A stretch of DNA of 36,837 nt from Anaerolineaceae bacterium (lineage in GTDB: Bacteria > Chloroflexota > Anaerolineae > JAAYZQ01): positions 1-36,837 of the forward strand of contig JAAYZQ010000101.1 of NCBI GenBank assembly GCA_012514775.1, in the 5' to 3' direction. A model generated the notes under the pieces. That model did not search any database. It saw only the letters and a program-made list of their open reading frames with translations, and was not told the DNA's origin. The translations under genes and the position numbers were made by a program. How positions within the stretch are numbered: the first letter of the stretch is position 1; each line of letters opens with the position of its first letter. Positions 1 through 7,257 of the stretch are shown here, one piece after another.

Positions 1-350
1 AGGAGGACGAGGAGCAGTCCGTGCCACGGGCTGCGAGGCTGCCGCCCGCCGATCCCGAGGGCCAGGGCGACGGCTACCGTCGCCACGGCCAGCGCCGCCG
101 GCAGGGCGATGTCGCCGGCCGACAGGGCCGGGCCCGCGCGGAACAGGTTCAGGGGTGACCAGTCGAGTTGCACGCGCTCTGCACCCCCGGACCGCAGAGA
201 CCAGATGGCAGCCAGGGATGCAGCCGCCGCCGCGCCGGCCAGCAACCGCCGCACCCAGGCGGGTAGCAGGCGGCCCGTCGCCAGGATCAAGACCGCGCCG
301 AACAGCGGCCAAAGGATCGCTTGAAAGGGAACCGGTAAAGACCTTAGCAT
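1..350 (-). CDS. N-terminal part of a multi-pass membrane protein, possibly a NuoL/NuoN/Mrp-type subunit
   Basis: Reading leftward from ATG at 350 there is an open frame of 116 codons that runs off the window edge. The translation starts MLRSLPVPFQAILWPLFGAV and contains three stretches rich in Leu, Ala and Val separated by short Arg-rich loops, as expected of an integral membrane protein. The pattern 'two early helices, then LDWSPLNLFRAGP' resembles the start of proton-translocating NADH-quinone oxidoreductase or Na+/H+ antiporter subunits, but the diagnostic middle domain lies outside the window, so that identity is inference. No good Shine-Dalgarno precedes the ATG, although a fitting promoter lies upstream (414-442). 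It is transcribed divergently from the formimidoyltransferase gene. Confidence 0.55.
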   Translation of the reverse strand, partial: MLRSLPVPFQAILWPLFGAVLILATGRLLPAWVRRLLAGAAAAASLAAIWSLRSGGAERVQLDWSPLNLFRAGPALSAGDIALPAALAVATVAVALALGIGGRQPRSPWHGLLLVL

Positions 351-413
351 TGTCCCGTTTATCACACGATTTGCCGCCCCCGGTCGCGCGTGACAGGCAG
401 GCGGCACCGGGGT

Positions 414-442
414 ATTCTAGCACAAAAGGGAGGTGCGGGCAA
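414..442 (-). promoter_or_regulatory. Promoter for the leftward membrane-protein gene
   Basis: On the minus strand a -35 TTGCCC (442-437) and a -10 TAGAAT (419-414) are separated by exactly 17 bp, and the gene starts about 64 bp downstream. It sits back to back with the rightward promoter at 458-486. Confidence 0.55.
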
Positions 443-457
443 GCATCGCCACTGGCG

Positions 458-486
458 TTGACACCAGGCAGCCTAGATGTTAGAAT
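458..486 (+). promoter_or_regulatory. Promoter of the glutamate formimidoyltransferase gene
   Basis: A consensus -35 TTGACA (458-463), a 17-bp spacer and a -10 TAGAAT (481-486) lie about 50 bp ahead of the GTG start at 536. Confidence 0.75.
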
Positions 487-535
487 GGGTGGACAGTCCA
501 AAAACGCACGAAAAGTAGGCGTCGAGGAGGGAAAC

Positions 536-1435
536 GTGAGAAAAGTCGTCGAGTGTGTGCCCAATTTCAGCGAAGGCCGCCGGCGCGAGATCATTGACGG
601 CATCGTCGCGGCCATGCGGGAGGTACCGGGGGCCCAGGTCCTGGACGTCCAATCCGACGTCGACCACAACCGCTCGGTCGTCACCCTCGTCGGCGAGCCA
701 CAGCCCATCGTGGAGGCTGCCTTCCGCGGCATTGCCCGGGCGGCCGAGTCCATCGACATGAACCACCATCGCGGCGGGCATCCCCGCATGGGCGCTACCG
801 ACGTCGTGCCCTTTGTCCCTGTGCGCGGCGTGTCCATGGAGGACTGTGTCGTCCTGGCCCGGGAACTGGGCCAGCGGGTTGGAGACGAGCTGGGCATCCC
901 GGTCTACCTCTACGAGGAGGCCTCTTCGCGGCCCGACCGGCGCAACCTGGCCGACGTTCGGCGTGGCGAGTACGAGGGTCTGAAGGACGAGATCGGCACG
1001 GACCCCGAGCGCGCGCCCGACTTTGGCCCGGCGGTCATGGGCCCCGCGGGCGCCACCGCCATCGGGGCCCGGCCGGCCCTCATTGCCTTCAACGTCTATC
1101 TCAACACCTCCGATATCGCCCCGGCCCAGGCTATTGCCCGCGCCGTGCGCCATTCCAGCGGCGGCCTGCGCTACGTCAAGGCCCTCGGCCTGGTGGTCGA
1201 AGGGCAGGCGCAGGTGTCGATGAACCTGACCGACTATCGTCACACACCCATTCACCGCGTGGTGGAAATGATCCGCAGCGAGGCCGCACGCCGCGGCCTG
1301 TCCATCACGCGCGGCGAGGTCGTTGGCCTCCTGCCGGCCGAGGCCCTGGTGGATGCTGCCCGATTCTACCTGCAGCTCGATACCTTTGACGGAGGTCAGA
1401 TCCTGGACAATCGCCTTTCCGCCAGCGATGAGTAA
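536..1435 (+). CDS. ftcD: Glutamate formimidoyltransferase (FTCD N-terminal type)
   Basis: Transfers the formimino group from formiminoglutamate to tetrahydrofolate, or runs related formyl-folate exchange, in the cytoplasm. The 299-residue protein begins VRKVVECVPNFSEGRR, the signature start of the family, and shows the conserved HHRGGHPRMGATDVVPFVPV block and the later SSGGLRYVKALG segment. Its length matches stand-alone bacterial formimidoyltransferases without the cyclodeaminase domain. The open frame extends far upstream, but GTG at 536 is chosen because GGAGG lies 5-9 bases before it and the family N terminus starts there. No other histidine-degradation genes are nearby, so a role in one-carbon/folate balance is as likely as histidine catabolism. 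It appears monocistronic. Confidence 0.93.
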   Translation: MRKVVECVPNFSEGRRREIIDGIVAAMREVPGAQVLDVQSDVDHNRSVVTLVGEPQPIVEAAFRGIARAAESIDMNHHRGGHPRMGATDVVPFVPVRGVSMEDCVVLARELGQRVGDELGIPVYLYEEASSRPDRRNLADVRRGEYEGLKDEIGTDPERAPDFGPAVMGPAGATAIGARPALIAFNVYLNTSDIAPAQAIARAVRHSSGGLRYVKALGLVVEGQAQVSMNLTDYRHTPIHRVVEMIRSEAARRGLSITRGEVVGLLPAEALVDAARFYLQLDTFDGGQILDNRLSASDE

Positions 1436-1439
1436 CCTT

Positions 1440-1522
1440 CCCCCAAAGTCAAGCCATGGGGTCTATATCAGGTGCATCGCACCGGCAGTCACACCTTGGT
1501 ACCAGTTTAGTACCCTTGGGGG
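1440..1522. other. Structured intergenic element after ftcD
   Basis: The gap between ftcD and the next promoter folds on paper into a closed multiloop. CCCCCAA (1440-1446) pairs with TTGGGGG (1516-1522), enclosing hairpins GGTGC-atc-GCACC (1471-1483) and GGTAC-cagttta-GTACC (1498-1514). There is no U-tract, so this is not a typical intrinsic terminator. It may be a 3' stability element of the ftcD mRNA, or the pairing may be fortuitous. Confidence 0.35.
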
Positions 1523-1523
1523 A

Positions 1524-1552
1524 TTGCCAGGGGCACAGGACTGCCGTATAAT
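1524..1552 (+). promoter_or_regulatory. Promoter of the yacP - histidine kinase unit
   Basis: A -35 TTGCCA (1524-1529) and a perfect -10 TATAAT (1547-1552) are separated by 17 bp. The predicted transcript starts near 1559. Confidence 0.75.
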
Positions 1553-1592
1553 AAATCCAAGCCAGTTGTTCATAAAGGAGGCTTGGTTGTCG

Positions 1593-1622
1593 ATGGGAGA
1601 GCCTCACCAGTGCCGATTTTGA
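1593..1622 (+). CDS. Possible 9-residue leader peptide overlapping the yacP start
   Basis: The best Shine-Dalgarno in this region (AAAGGAGG, about 1575-1582) is correctly spaced for ATG 1593. That ATG opens a nine-codon frame reading MGEPHQCRF, which stops at 1620-1622. It overlaps the likely GTG start of yacP (1610) in another frame. It could couple or modulate yacP translation. No conservation data are available, so this remains a hypothesis. Confidence 0.3.
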   Translation: MGEPHQCRF

Positions 1623-2095
1623 TCGATGGCCACAACCTGATCGGCCATTTGCCAGGCATCTCGCTGGCAGACGTCGATGATGAAGACGCCCTGGTAAGGC
1701 TGCTAATAGCTTTTCGGGCACGAACGGGCAAGGCCATCGCCGTTGTCTTTGATCCGGGCGTGAGTTCGACCCTGGGTCAAAGTCGAAAGATCGGCGGTGT
1801 ACAGGTGATCTCGGCATCTTACGGCAGCAGTGCGGACGCAATCATCCTCCGACGCGTGGCCCAAGCCCGTAACCGCCAGGGACTGACCGTCGTGACCTCT
1901 GACCGGGAATTGGCGACAGGGGTCGCACGGTTGGGAGCGCGCGTCCAGTCAGCAGAAGCCTTTTCGGCCCAATTGGGACAGCCCGAAGCACAAACGTCCC
2001 GCAAAGAACAACCGCCAACGCCGGCAGAGGTAGAGCAGTGGTTGGCCCTGTTTGGGAACGATGACGAACAAGACGCTGCGATCGATCCTGGTTGA
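1610..2095 (+). CDS. YacP/Rae1-like NYN-domain ribonuclease
   Basis: A small PIN-like protein of 161 residues. The start PILIDGHNLIGHLPG is the hallmark of the NYN/YacP family, with an acidic metal-binding Asp right at the N terminus. Further acidic residues occur in VVFDPG, SSADAIILRRV and TVVTSDRELA, matching the four-Asp active site expected of PIN/NYN nucleases. The Bacillus member, Rae1, is a ribosome-associated endoribonuclease; that function is only inferred here. GTG 1610 is preferred because GGGAG lies 10 bases upstream and the protein then begins exactly at the family N terminus. TTG 1583 would sit directly on the Shine-Dalgarno. The 3' end overlaps the following kinase gene by 35 bp. 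Confidence 0.82.
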   Translation: MPILIDGHNLIGHLPGISLADVDDEDALVRLLIAFRARTGKAIAVVFDPGVSSTLGQSRKIGGVQVISASYGSSADAIILRRVAQARNRQGLTVVTSDRELATGVARLGARVQSAEAFSAQLGQPEAQTSRKEQPPTPAEVEQWLALFGNDDEQDAAIDPG

Positions 2096-4787
2096 CCTGG
2101 CCGGCCTGCCGGGGCGGCGTTGGAACCGCTATCGACAGGGCCTGCAAGAGTTTTCGCGGGCCCTGACCGGCCTGGTCACCGATGACTCGCTCGTGGCCTT
2201 GATGGCCGAACAGATCGAGTCTCTATTGCGCCCATGTGGCGTGGCCATCGTCCTCGCTCAGGAGCAAGGATCCTTCGACTCGGTGTTGGTCCGCGGCGAT
2301 CTGGCAGACCAGCCCCTCTGGCGCCCCGGCTCGCGTTTCAAGTCCCTGCACCCCATCCCGGCCAATCTGGCGAGCAAAGACTGCCTGGTGGACGTCGCCC
2401 GGCTCTTGAGACAGGTGCCGCCGTCGCAGCAAGAGATCTGGCGCCAGGTGCAAAGCTCGGGTGTGGTGCTCATCGTCCCCATGCACCTGCGTGACTGCCT
2501 CGTCGGCTGGGCTGCCCTTGGCCCCAAGCGCTCCCGGCTTGCCTACGATCAGGCCGACTGCGGATTCCTGGCAGCCCTGGGCGACCAATCGGCCGTGGCC
2601 CTGGGCACCGCCCAGCTCCGCGGCGAGATGCAGCAACGGTCCAGCGAGCTGGCCATGCTGGCGGCCGCGTCTTCCGCCCTTTCTTCGTCGCTGGATCTGG
2701 AACAGGTTCTGCACACCATCGTGGACTCGGCTATCAAGGTCATTCACTGCGACAAGTCGGCCATTTTTGAGCTGAGCGAGGATGGCACGACCCTCAACCT
2801 GCGCCTGTCCCGGGGGCTCAGCGATGCCTATTGCGAGGCCTCCCACGCGCTGCCCGTCGACCCCACCGGCCGCGCCCGCGTGGTCGTCACGCGAGAGCCG
2901 CTCATAGTCGCCGACGTGTTCCTCGAGCCGAACGTGGAAGGCTACCACGCCCTGGCCGGGCAGGAGGGTTATCGAGCCGTCATCGACCTGCCACTGCTTG
3001 CCCGGGACGGGCTGCTGGGCATTCTCAGCGTCTACTTTTGCGATGTCCACCATCCCTCGGACGTGGAGATGGAGGTGTTGACCACCTTTGCCAACCAGGC
3101 GGCCATCGCCATCGCCAATGCGCGTCTCTACGACACCGTCACACGGGAGCGGGATCGGGCCCGCGACCTGTACGTCCAGACCAACGCCGCCCTTGCCGCG
3201 CGCGTCGAGGAGCTGACCGCCATCGAGGAGATCAGCCGCCGCCTGACGGCGAGCCTGGATCTGCAGCAGGTCATGGACGTCGTTCTGGAGCAGAGCGTGC
3301 AGGCGGCACGGGCCGATCGCGGCGTGATCTGGCTCTACGACGCCGAAAGGCGAGGGTTGCGCCCCGTCGCGGAGGCAGGGTTTTGCCTCATCGGCCACTA
3401 TCAGGAGCAGCTCTGGCCCGATGCCCGGGGGATCACCGGCCGCGTGGCGCGCACCGGCCTGCCCGCCGTGGTGCCGGATGTCAGCCAGGACGCGGACTAT
3501 TACCTGGGTGTCGAGTCGACACGATCCCAGCTCAGCGTTCCCATCCTGCACGAAGGCCGGTCCATCGGCATCATCACCCTGGAGAGCGACCGCCCGAACG
3601 CCTTTGCCGTCGAGCATCTGCAGTTTGCCGAGCTGCTGGCCGATCACGCCGCCATCGGCATCCACAACGCGCAGCTCTTTCAGCAGGCAATGGAAGGGCG
3701 CGACCGGCTGCAAGCCATCCTCAACTCCACGCGCGACGCGGTAATCGTCTTTGACACCCGCGGCTACGTGATCCTCGCCAACCGCGCCGTCGAGGAGTGG
3801 TTTGGCCCGGGCATCAGGCGCTTGATCACCAGCCAGAGCATCCGGGACGTGGTCGCCGTGCCAGAGAGCTTTCTCTACCGGGTGACCGACCTGGACCCCA
3901 ACAATCTCTCGGCTTATCTGGACAGCACGTATGGGGGCGAAGAGGGCGTCGAGCTGGCCTTTCACTTCCGGCAGGGAAGCCGGCAGCTCTACCTCGAAGC
4001 GACCGTTGCCTCGGTGCTCAATGCCGTGGGAGAGGCCTTTGGCTGGGTGGCCGTGTTGCGCGACATGACCCGCCAACGGGAGCTGGAACGCTTTCGCGAG
4101 GACCTGACCAGCATGGTCATCCACAACCTTCAGGGGCCTCTGTCCGCCGTCATCAGCAGCCTCGAAACCCTGCTCGAAATGAAAGATGTGGGCGAGGACG
4201 TATCGGATCAGTTGCTGTCCATCGCCCTGGAGAGCGGCCGCAAGCTCCACAGCCGCATCGGCACCGTCCTCTGGCTGCGGCGCCTGGAAGACCGGCAGAT
4301 CCCCCTCGCGCGGCACGCGGCGCCCCTGGGTGACGTCGTCGACAACGTTCTGGCCGAGTACCGGGCCATGGCCAACGTGAGCCGTGTGACAGTGTCCTCG
4401 GCCCTGCCCCCGGACCTGCCGTGCGTGTTCATGGACGAAGAAGTCATCAGCCGGGTATTGAGCAACCTCCTGGACAATGCCCTCAAGTTTACCCCGGCCC
4501 ACGGTCGCATCGAGGTGCGCGCCGTCGTAGAGATGGCAGACGACGCCAAGGCCGTCGTCTGCTCCGTTGCCGATACGGGCCCCGGCATCGCGGAGCAGAT
4601 GCGCGAGACGATATTTCACAAGTTCTACCAGGGCGACGACTGGATCGGCAGGCGCCGGGGCATGGGCATCGGCCTGCATTACTGCAAGCTGGCCGTGGAG
4701 GCCCATGGCGGCCGCATCTGGGTGGAGTGCGAAGAGGGCCAGGGCAGCGTCTTTTCCTTCACCCTGCCGGTGGACAACGACGGGTGA
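2061..4787 (+). CDS. Soluble GAF-GAF-GAF-PAS sensor histidine kinase
   Basis: A 908-residue two-component sensor kinase with no transmembrane segment, so it senses a cytoplasmic signal. Domains in order: a divergent GAF (about 40-190), two clearer GAF domains (about 200-365 and 385-545, each beginning with a 'SLDLEQVL/SLDLQQVM' helix), a PAS domain (about 550-670), a HisKA-type dimerisation helix and a HATPase domain. The phospho-acceptor is His688 in VIHNLQGPLSAV. The N box (NLLDNALKFTP, Asn near 806), G1 box (DTGPGIAE) and G2 box (GMGIGLHYCKLAVEAHGG) are intact, so it should be active. No response regulator is adjacent. It starts inside the end of yacP and shares its promoter. Confidence 0.92.
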   Translation: MTNKTLRSILVDLAGLPGRRWNRYRQGLQEFSRALTGLVTDDSLVALMAEQIESLLRPCGVAIVLAQEQGSFDSVLVRGDLADQPLWRPGSRFKSLHPIPANLASKDCLVDVARLLRQVPPSQQEIWRQVQSSGVVLIVPMHLRDCLVGWAALGPKRSRLAYDQADCGFLAALGDQSAVALGTAQLRGEMQQRSSELAMLAAASSALSSSLDLEQVLHTIVDSAIKVIHCDKSAIFELSEDGTTLNLRLSRGLSDAYCEASHALPVDPTGRARVVVTREPLIVADVFLEPNVEGYHALAGQEGYRAVIDLPLLARDGLLGILSVYFCDVHHPSDVEMEVLTTFANQAAIAIANARLYDTVTRERDRARDLYVQTNAALAARVEELTAIEEISRRLTASLDLQQVMDVVLEQSVQAARADRGVIWLYDAERRGLRPVAEAGFCLIGHYQEQLWPDARGITGRVARTGLPAVVPDVSQDADYYLGVESTRSQLSVPILHEGRSIGIITLESDRPNAFAVEHLQFAELLADHAAIGIHNAQLFQQAMEGRDRLQAILNSTRDAVIVFDTRGYVILANRAVEEWFGPGIRRLITSQSIRDVVAVPESFLYRVTDLDPNNLSAYLDSTYGGEEGVELAFHFRQGSRQLYLEATVASVLNAVGEAFGWVAVLRDMTRQRELERFREDLTSMVIHNLQGPLSAVISSLETLLEMKDVGEDVSDQLLSIALESGRKLHSRIGTVLWLRRLEDRQIPLARHAAPLGDVVDNVLAEYRAMANVSRVTVSSALPPDLPCVFMDEEVISRVLSNLLDNALKFTPAHGRIEVRAVVEMADDAKAVVCSVADTGPGIAEQMRETIFHKFYQGDDWIGRRRGMGIGLHYCKLAVEAHGGRIWVECEEGQGSVFSFTLPVDNDG

Positions 4788-4808
4788 CCTCGATTTCGAG
4801 AGGACATT

Positions 4809-4837
4809 TTGACAACCTGGGGGACCTGAGCTAGAAT
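4809..4837 (+). promoter_or_regulatory. Promoter of tRNA-Arg(TCT)
   Basis: Consensus -35 TTGACA (4809-4814), 17-bp spacer and -10 TAGAAT (4832-4837). The mature tRNA begins only 9 bases after the -10, so the primary transcript would have almost no 5' leader. Confidence 0.75.
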
Positions 4838-4845
4838 AGAGTCGA

Positions 4846-4918
4846 GCCCCCATAGCTCAGTGGATAGAGCAACTGCCTTCTAAGCAGTCGGCCGCAGGTT
4901 CGAATCCTGCTGGGGGTA
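4846..4918 (+). tRNA. tRNA-Arg, anticodon TCT
   Basis: A complete cloverleaf: acceptor GCCCCCA (4846-4852) pairs with TGGGGGT (4911-4917), with a G-T wobble at the first pair. The D-arm is GCTC..GAGC, the anticodon stem ACTGC/GCAGT has loop CTTCTAA (anticodon TCT, reading AGA), and the T-arm is GCAGG-TTCGAAT-CCTGC. The discriminator is A4918 and CCA is not encoded. The 3' half overlaps the end of rsmA on the other strand. Confidence 0.95.
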
Positions 4919-5755
4919 CTCTTTCCTTTTGTGAACCGCATTCGTCACGGCCGCCCACTCTTGCAGGCTGAGGGTCTCTGCCCGGCGGCTGGGGTTCACC
5001 CCGGCCCGTTCCAGGGCCGCTTCGACCTCGGCGGCCGGCAGGGCGAGACCCGCCTTGAGCGAGTTGCGCAGCGTCTTGCGCTTCTGCCCAAAGCCGGCGC
5101 GCACCGCGCGAAAGAACTCTTGCTCTGTCACGCCCTCACCCAGGTCAACGGCCAGCTTCTCGCCCACTGCAACGCGCACCACGGCCGAGTCGACCTGTGG
5201 CGACGGGTAAAAGGCACCGGCGGGGATGCGCGCCACGATCTCGGGCTCGCCGTAAAGCTGGATGCTGACGGCCAGGAGGCTCATGTCGCCCGGGCGGGCA
5301 ACGATCCGCTCGGCTACCTCTCGCTGTACGGTGACCACCACCAGCCGGGGGCGCGGGCTCTCGGCCAAAAAGTGCCGCAGGACGGCCGAGGTGATATAGT
5401 AGGGCAGGTTGCCGACCATCTTGTAGCCCAGGTGGGAAAAGCCGAAATCGGCCATGCGCAGCACGTCGCCCTGGACCACCTGCACGTTGGGCAGGCCGGC
5501 CACCTGCTGGCGCAGGATCTGCGCCAGGGCGTCGTCCAGCTCGACGGCCACCACCTGGCCCGCCCTGGCGGCCAGAAGCTGCGTCAGGCTGCCAAGGCCG
5601 GCCCCCACCTCGACCACGGCGTCGTCGGGCGATAGGTCCGCGGCCTCGACGATGCGCGCCTGGGCCACGGGATCGACCAAAAAGTTCTGGCCCAGGCCCT
5701 TTCGCGGGCGCAGCCCGTGGGCCCGCAGCAGCGCCGGAATGCTCTGGGCCGCCAT
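4880..5755 (-). CDS. rsmA: 16S rRNA (adenine1518-N6/adenine1519-N6)-dimethyltransferase RsmA/KsgA
   Basis: Dimethylates two adjacent adenosines near the 3' end of 16S rRNA during small-subunit assembly. The 291-residue protein carries GLGQNFLVDP, the SAM-binding motif VVEVGAGLGSLTQLL, the acidic VAVELDD, the catalytic NLPYYITSAVL loop and the C-terminal FGQKRKTLRNSL block. The ATG at 5755 lies one base after the stop of the upstream DUF348-G5-3D gene, so translation is almost certainly coupled. The last 13 or so residues (after about VHKRKE) are read through the antisense of tRNA-Arg, and the stop codon (4880-4882) falls in the tRNA anticodon loop. The family normally ends near LANAL, so this tail is an add-on without expected function. 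Confidence 0.96.
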   Translation of the reverse strand: MAAQSIPALLRAHGLRPRKGLGQNFLVDPVAQARIVEAADLSPDDAVVEVGAGLGSLTQLLAARAGQVVAVELDDALAQILRQQVAGLPNVQVVQGDVLRMADFGFSHLGYKMVGNLPYYITSAVLRHFLAESPRPRLVVVTVQREVAERIVARPGDMSLLAVSIQLYGEPEIVARIPAGAFYPSPQVDSAVVRVAVGEKLAVDLGEGVTEQEFFRAVRAGFGQKRKTLRNSLKAGLALPAAEVEAALERAGVNPSRRAETLSLQEWAAVTNAVHKRKEYPQQDSNLRPTA

Positions 5756-5756
5756 G

Positions 5757-7253
5757 CTAACGCCGTCGATCGGGAAAGCGTGGCCAATCGGGCAGCACCC
5801 AGCGGATCTGGCTCGCGGGTGGCACCGGAGTCAGCAGGTATACGTCGGTCCACCAGTGCCACGACTGGTAGTCGGTATCGTCAAAGCCGAGGTCGACGAA
5901 CTTGCCCTTGACGCCGCCGCCGGTGTCGCCGGCCTGCGCGAACCCGTAGCCGGGCACGTACAGCTTGCTCCGCAGGGGGATGACCGTCGGGTCGGTGGCG
6001 ACGATGCCCTTTTTCAGCTTCCAGCCGAGGCGCGTGTATCCGTAGCGGGGATGCTCGGGCGGCCTGCCGGCTGAAGAGGGCTTGTAGGAGGTCGTGTAGA
6101 CCCGCATCTTGCGCCAATACTCGATGGGCCCATCCGGCGTGTCCAGCGTGCGGATGACGATCTTGGTGCCGTAGGCCACGGTCCTGGTGATGGGCTTCTG
6201 CTCGGCCCAGGCGTCTTCCAGGAACCGGTCCACTTCCAGGCCGTCCTCGTAAACCACCCGGTAGCGGCGCTTGTTGATGCCCGGCTGTCCCTCGTGGACC
6301 AGGCGGGTCTGGTCGATCTCGAGCTCGGAGTCCGGCACCGAGATCCTCTCAAATGGGATGGGCTCGAACTCGACTTGATACTCCTCGCGCACGCGGGTCA
6401 CCTGGATCACGTCTCCCGGCCGCGGCCTGGCGTTCAGATCGGGGGTGACGCGGTCCAGGCCCATGAGCGACACTCTCTCCTGGCCCAGCACCCCGGCCAC
6501 GGTCTCGCCCCGGGTGCGCGTGCGAATGAGGCGGCCGTCCACGTGGATGTCGATGGGAAAGGAACGCTCGATGGTGATGGCCATGCCGGGGACGATCCGG
6601 GTCTGGAGCCCGGGCTCCACGGCGTCGCCCAGGGTCAGCTCCACTCCATATTCCTGGAGGGCCTGCCCCACTGTCGTGGCCGTCGTATGGAGCGTGTTAT
6701 GCAGGGTGCGCGCTTGGGCCTCGCTGATCTCGGCCAGGCTGAGGGTGGCGGCCCGCCGCAGGGCAACCAGGGGTACCGTGCCGTCGCCGGTGCCCGCCGG
6801 CAGCAGCGTGGCCGGGCTCACCTCCTCGCCGTCCAGCCAGATCTCGTCGGCCTGGCCGGCCGTTATGCCGGCCGCGACCAGGACGCTGCGGGCCGTGACG
6901 GCGTGGGTCCGTACCAGGATCGAGTGCCCGTCGGCGCGAATCATGACCGGCCGGGCTCTCTCGATGCGGATGGTCTGGCCCGCTTGCAGGGCGGCCTCCG
7001 GGTGCGGCCAGACCCAGTCCTCTGGAGAGAATGCCACACCCGCCTGGCGCAGTGCGTCGCCGACCGTGCCGGCGTGGGTTCGCACCTGTCGCCTCTCATC
7101 CTCGACGACCAATTGCAGGGGGACGCTCGTGCGCGCCCAGCCGGCAGCCAGGAGCGCGAGGCCGCCGGCCACGAGGCCAACTGCCAGGACTCCTCGCAGC
7201 CACGTGGGAGGGTTCCAGTACGTCTCGCTGGTTATCGCACGCTCTGATGCCAA
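5757..7253 (-). CDS. DUF348-G5-3D domain cell-wall protein (YabE/Rpf2-like)
   Basis: An exported, membrane-anchored protein that probably cleaves peptidoglycan. After a short cytoplasmic start and one transmembrane helix (LRGVLAVGLVAGGLALLAAG) come three DUF348 repeats, a G5 domain (about residues 310-380) and a C-terminal 3D domain. The three conserved Asp are visible in VATDPTVIP, AQAGDTGGGVKG and KFVDLGFDD. This is the layout of Bacillus YabE, related to resuscitation-promoting factors. TTG 7253 is the chosen start because GGGAG, overlapping the upstream stop codon, is 8 bases before it; the frame remains open further upstream inside the neighbouring gene. In Firmicutes the order is yabE-rnmV-ksgA; here rnmV is absent and rsmA follows one base later. 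Confidence 0.88.
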   Translation of the reverse strand: MASERAITSETYWNPPTWLRGVLAVGLVAGGLALLAAGWARTSVPLQLVVEDERRQVRTHAGTVGDALRQAGVAFSPEDWVWPHPEAALQAGQTIRIERARPVMIRADGHSILVRTHAVTARSVLVAAGITAGQADEIWLDGEEVSPATLLPAGTGDGTVPLVALRRAATLSLAEISEAQARTLHNTLHTTATTVGQALQEYGVELTLGDAVEPGLQTRIVPGMAITIERSFPIDIHVDGRLIRTRTRGETVAGVLGQERVSLMGLDRVTPDLNARPRPGDVIQVTRVREEYQVEFEPIPFERISVPDSELEIDQTRLVHEGQPGINKRRYRVVYEDGLEVDRFLEDAWAEQKPITRTVAYGTKIVIRTLDTPDGPIEYWRKMRVYTTSYKPSSAGRPPEHPRYGYTRLGWKLKKGIVATDPTVIPLRSKLYVPGYGFAQAGDTGGGVKGKFVDLGFDDTDYQSWHWWTDVYLLTPVPPASQIRWVLPDWPRFPDRRR

Positions 7254-7257
7254 TGGC

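Noticed and set aside
155..535. Upstream extension of the formimidoyltransferase frame
   Set aside because: The extension crosses both divergent promoters and the start of the leftward gene; the family N terminus and a Shine-Dalgarno point to GTG 536.
2223..4853. Very long open frame on the minus strand opposite the first histidine kinase
   Set aside because: It is a GC-rich shadow of the kinase gene, with His/Gly/Ala-rich translation and no domains; the same applies to long frames opposite metK, ahcY, pyrG and hdrA2.
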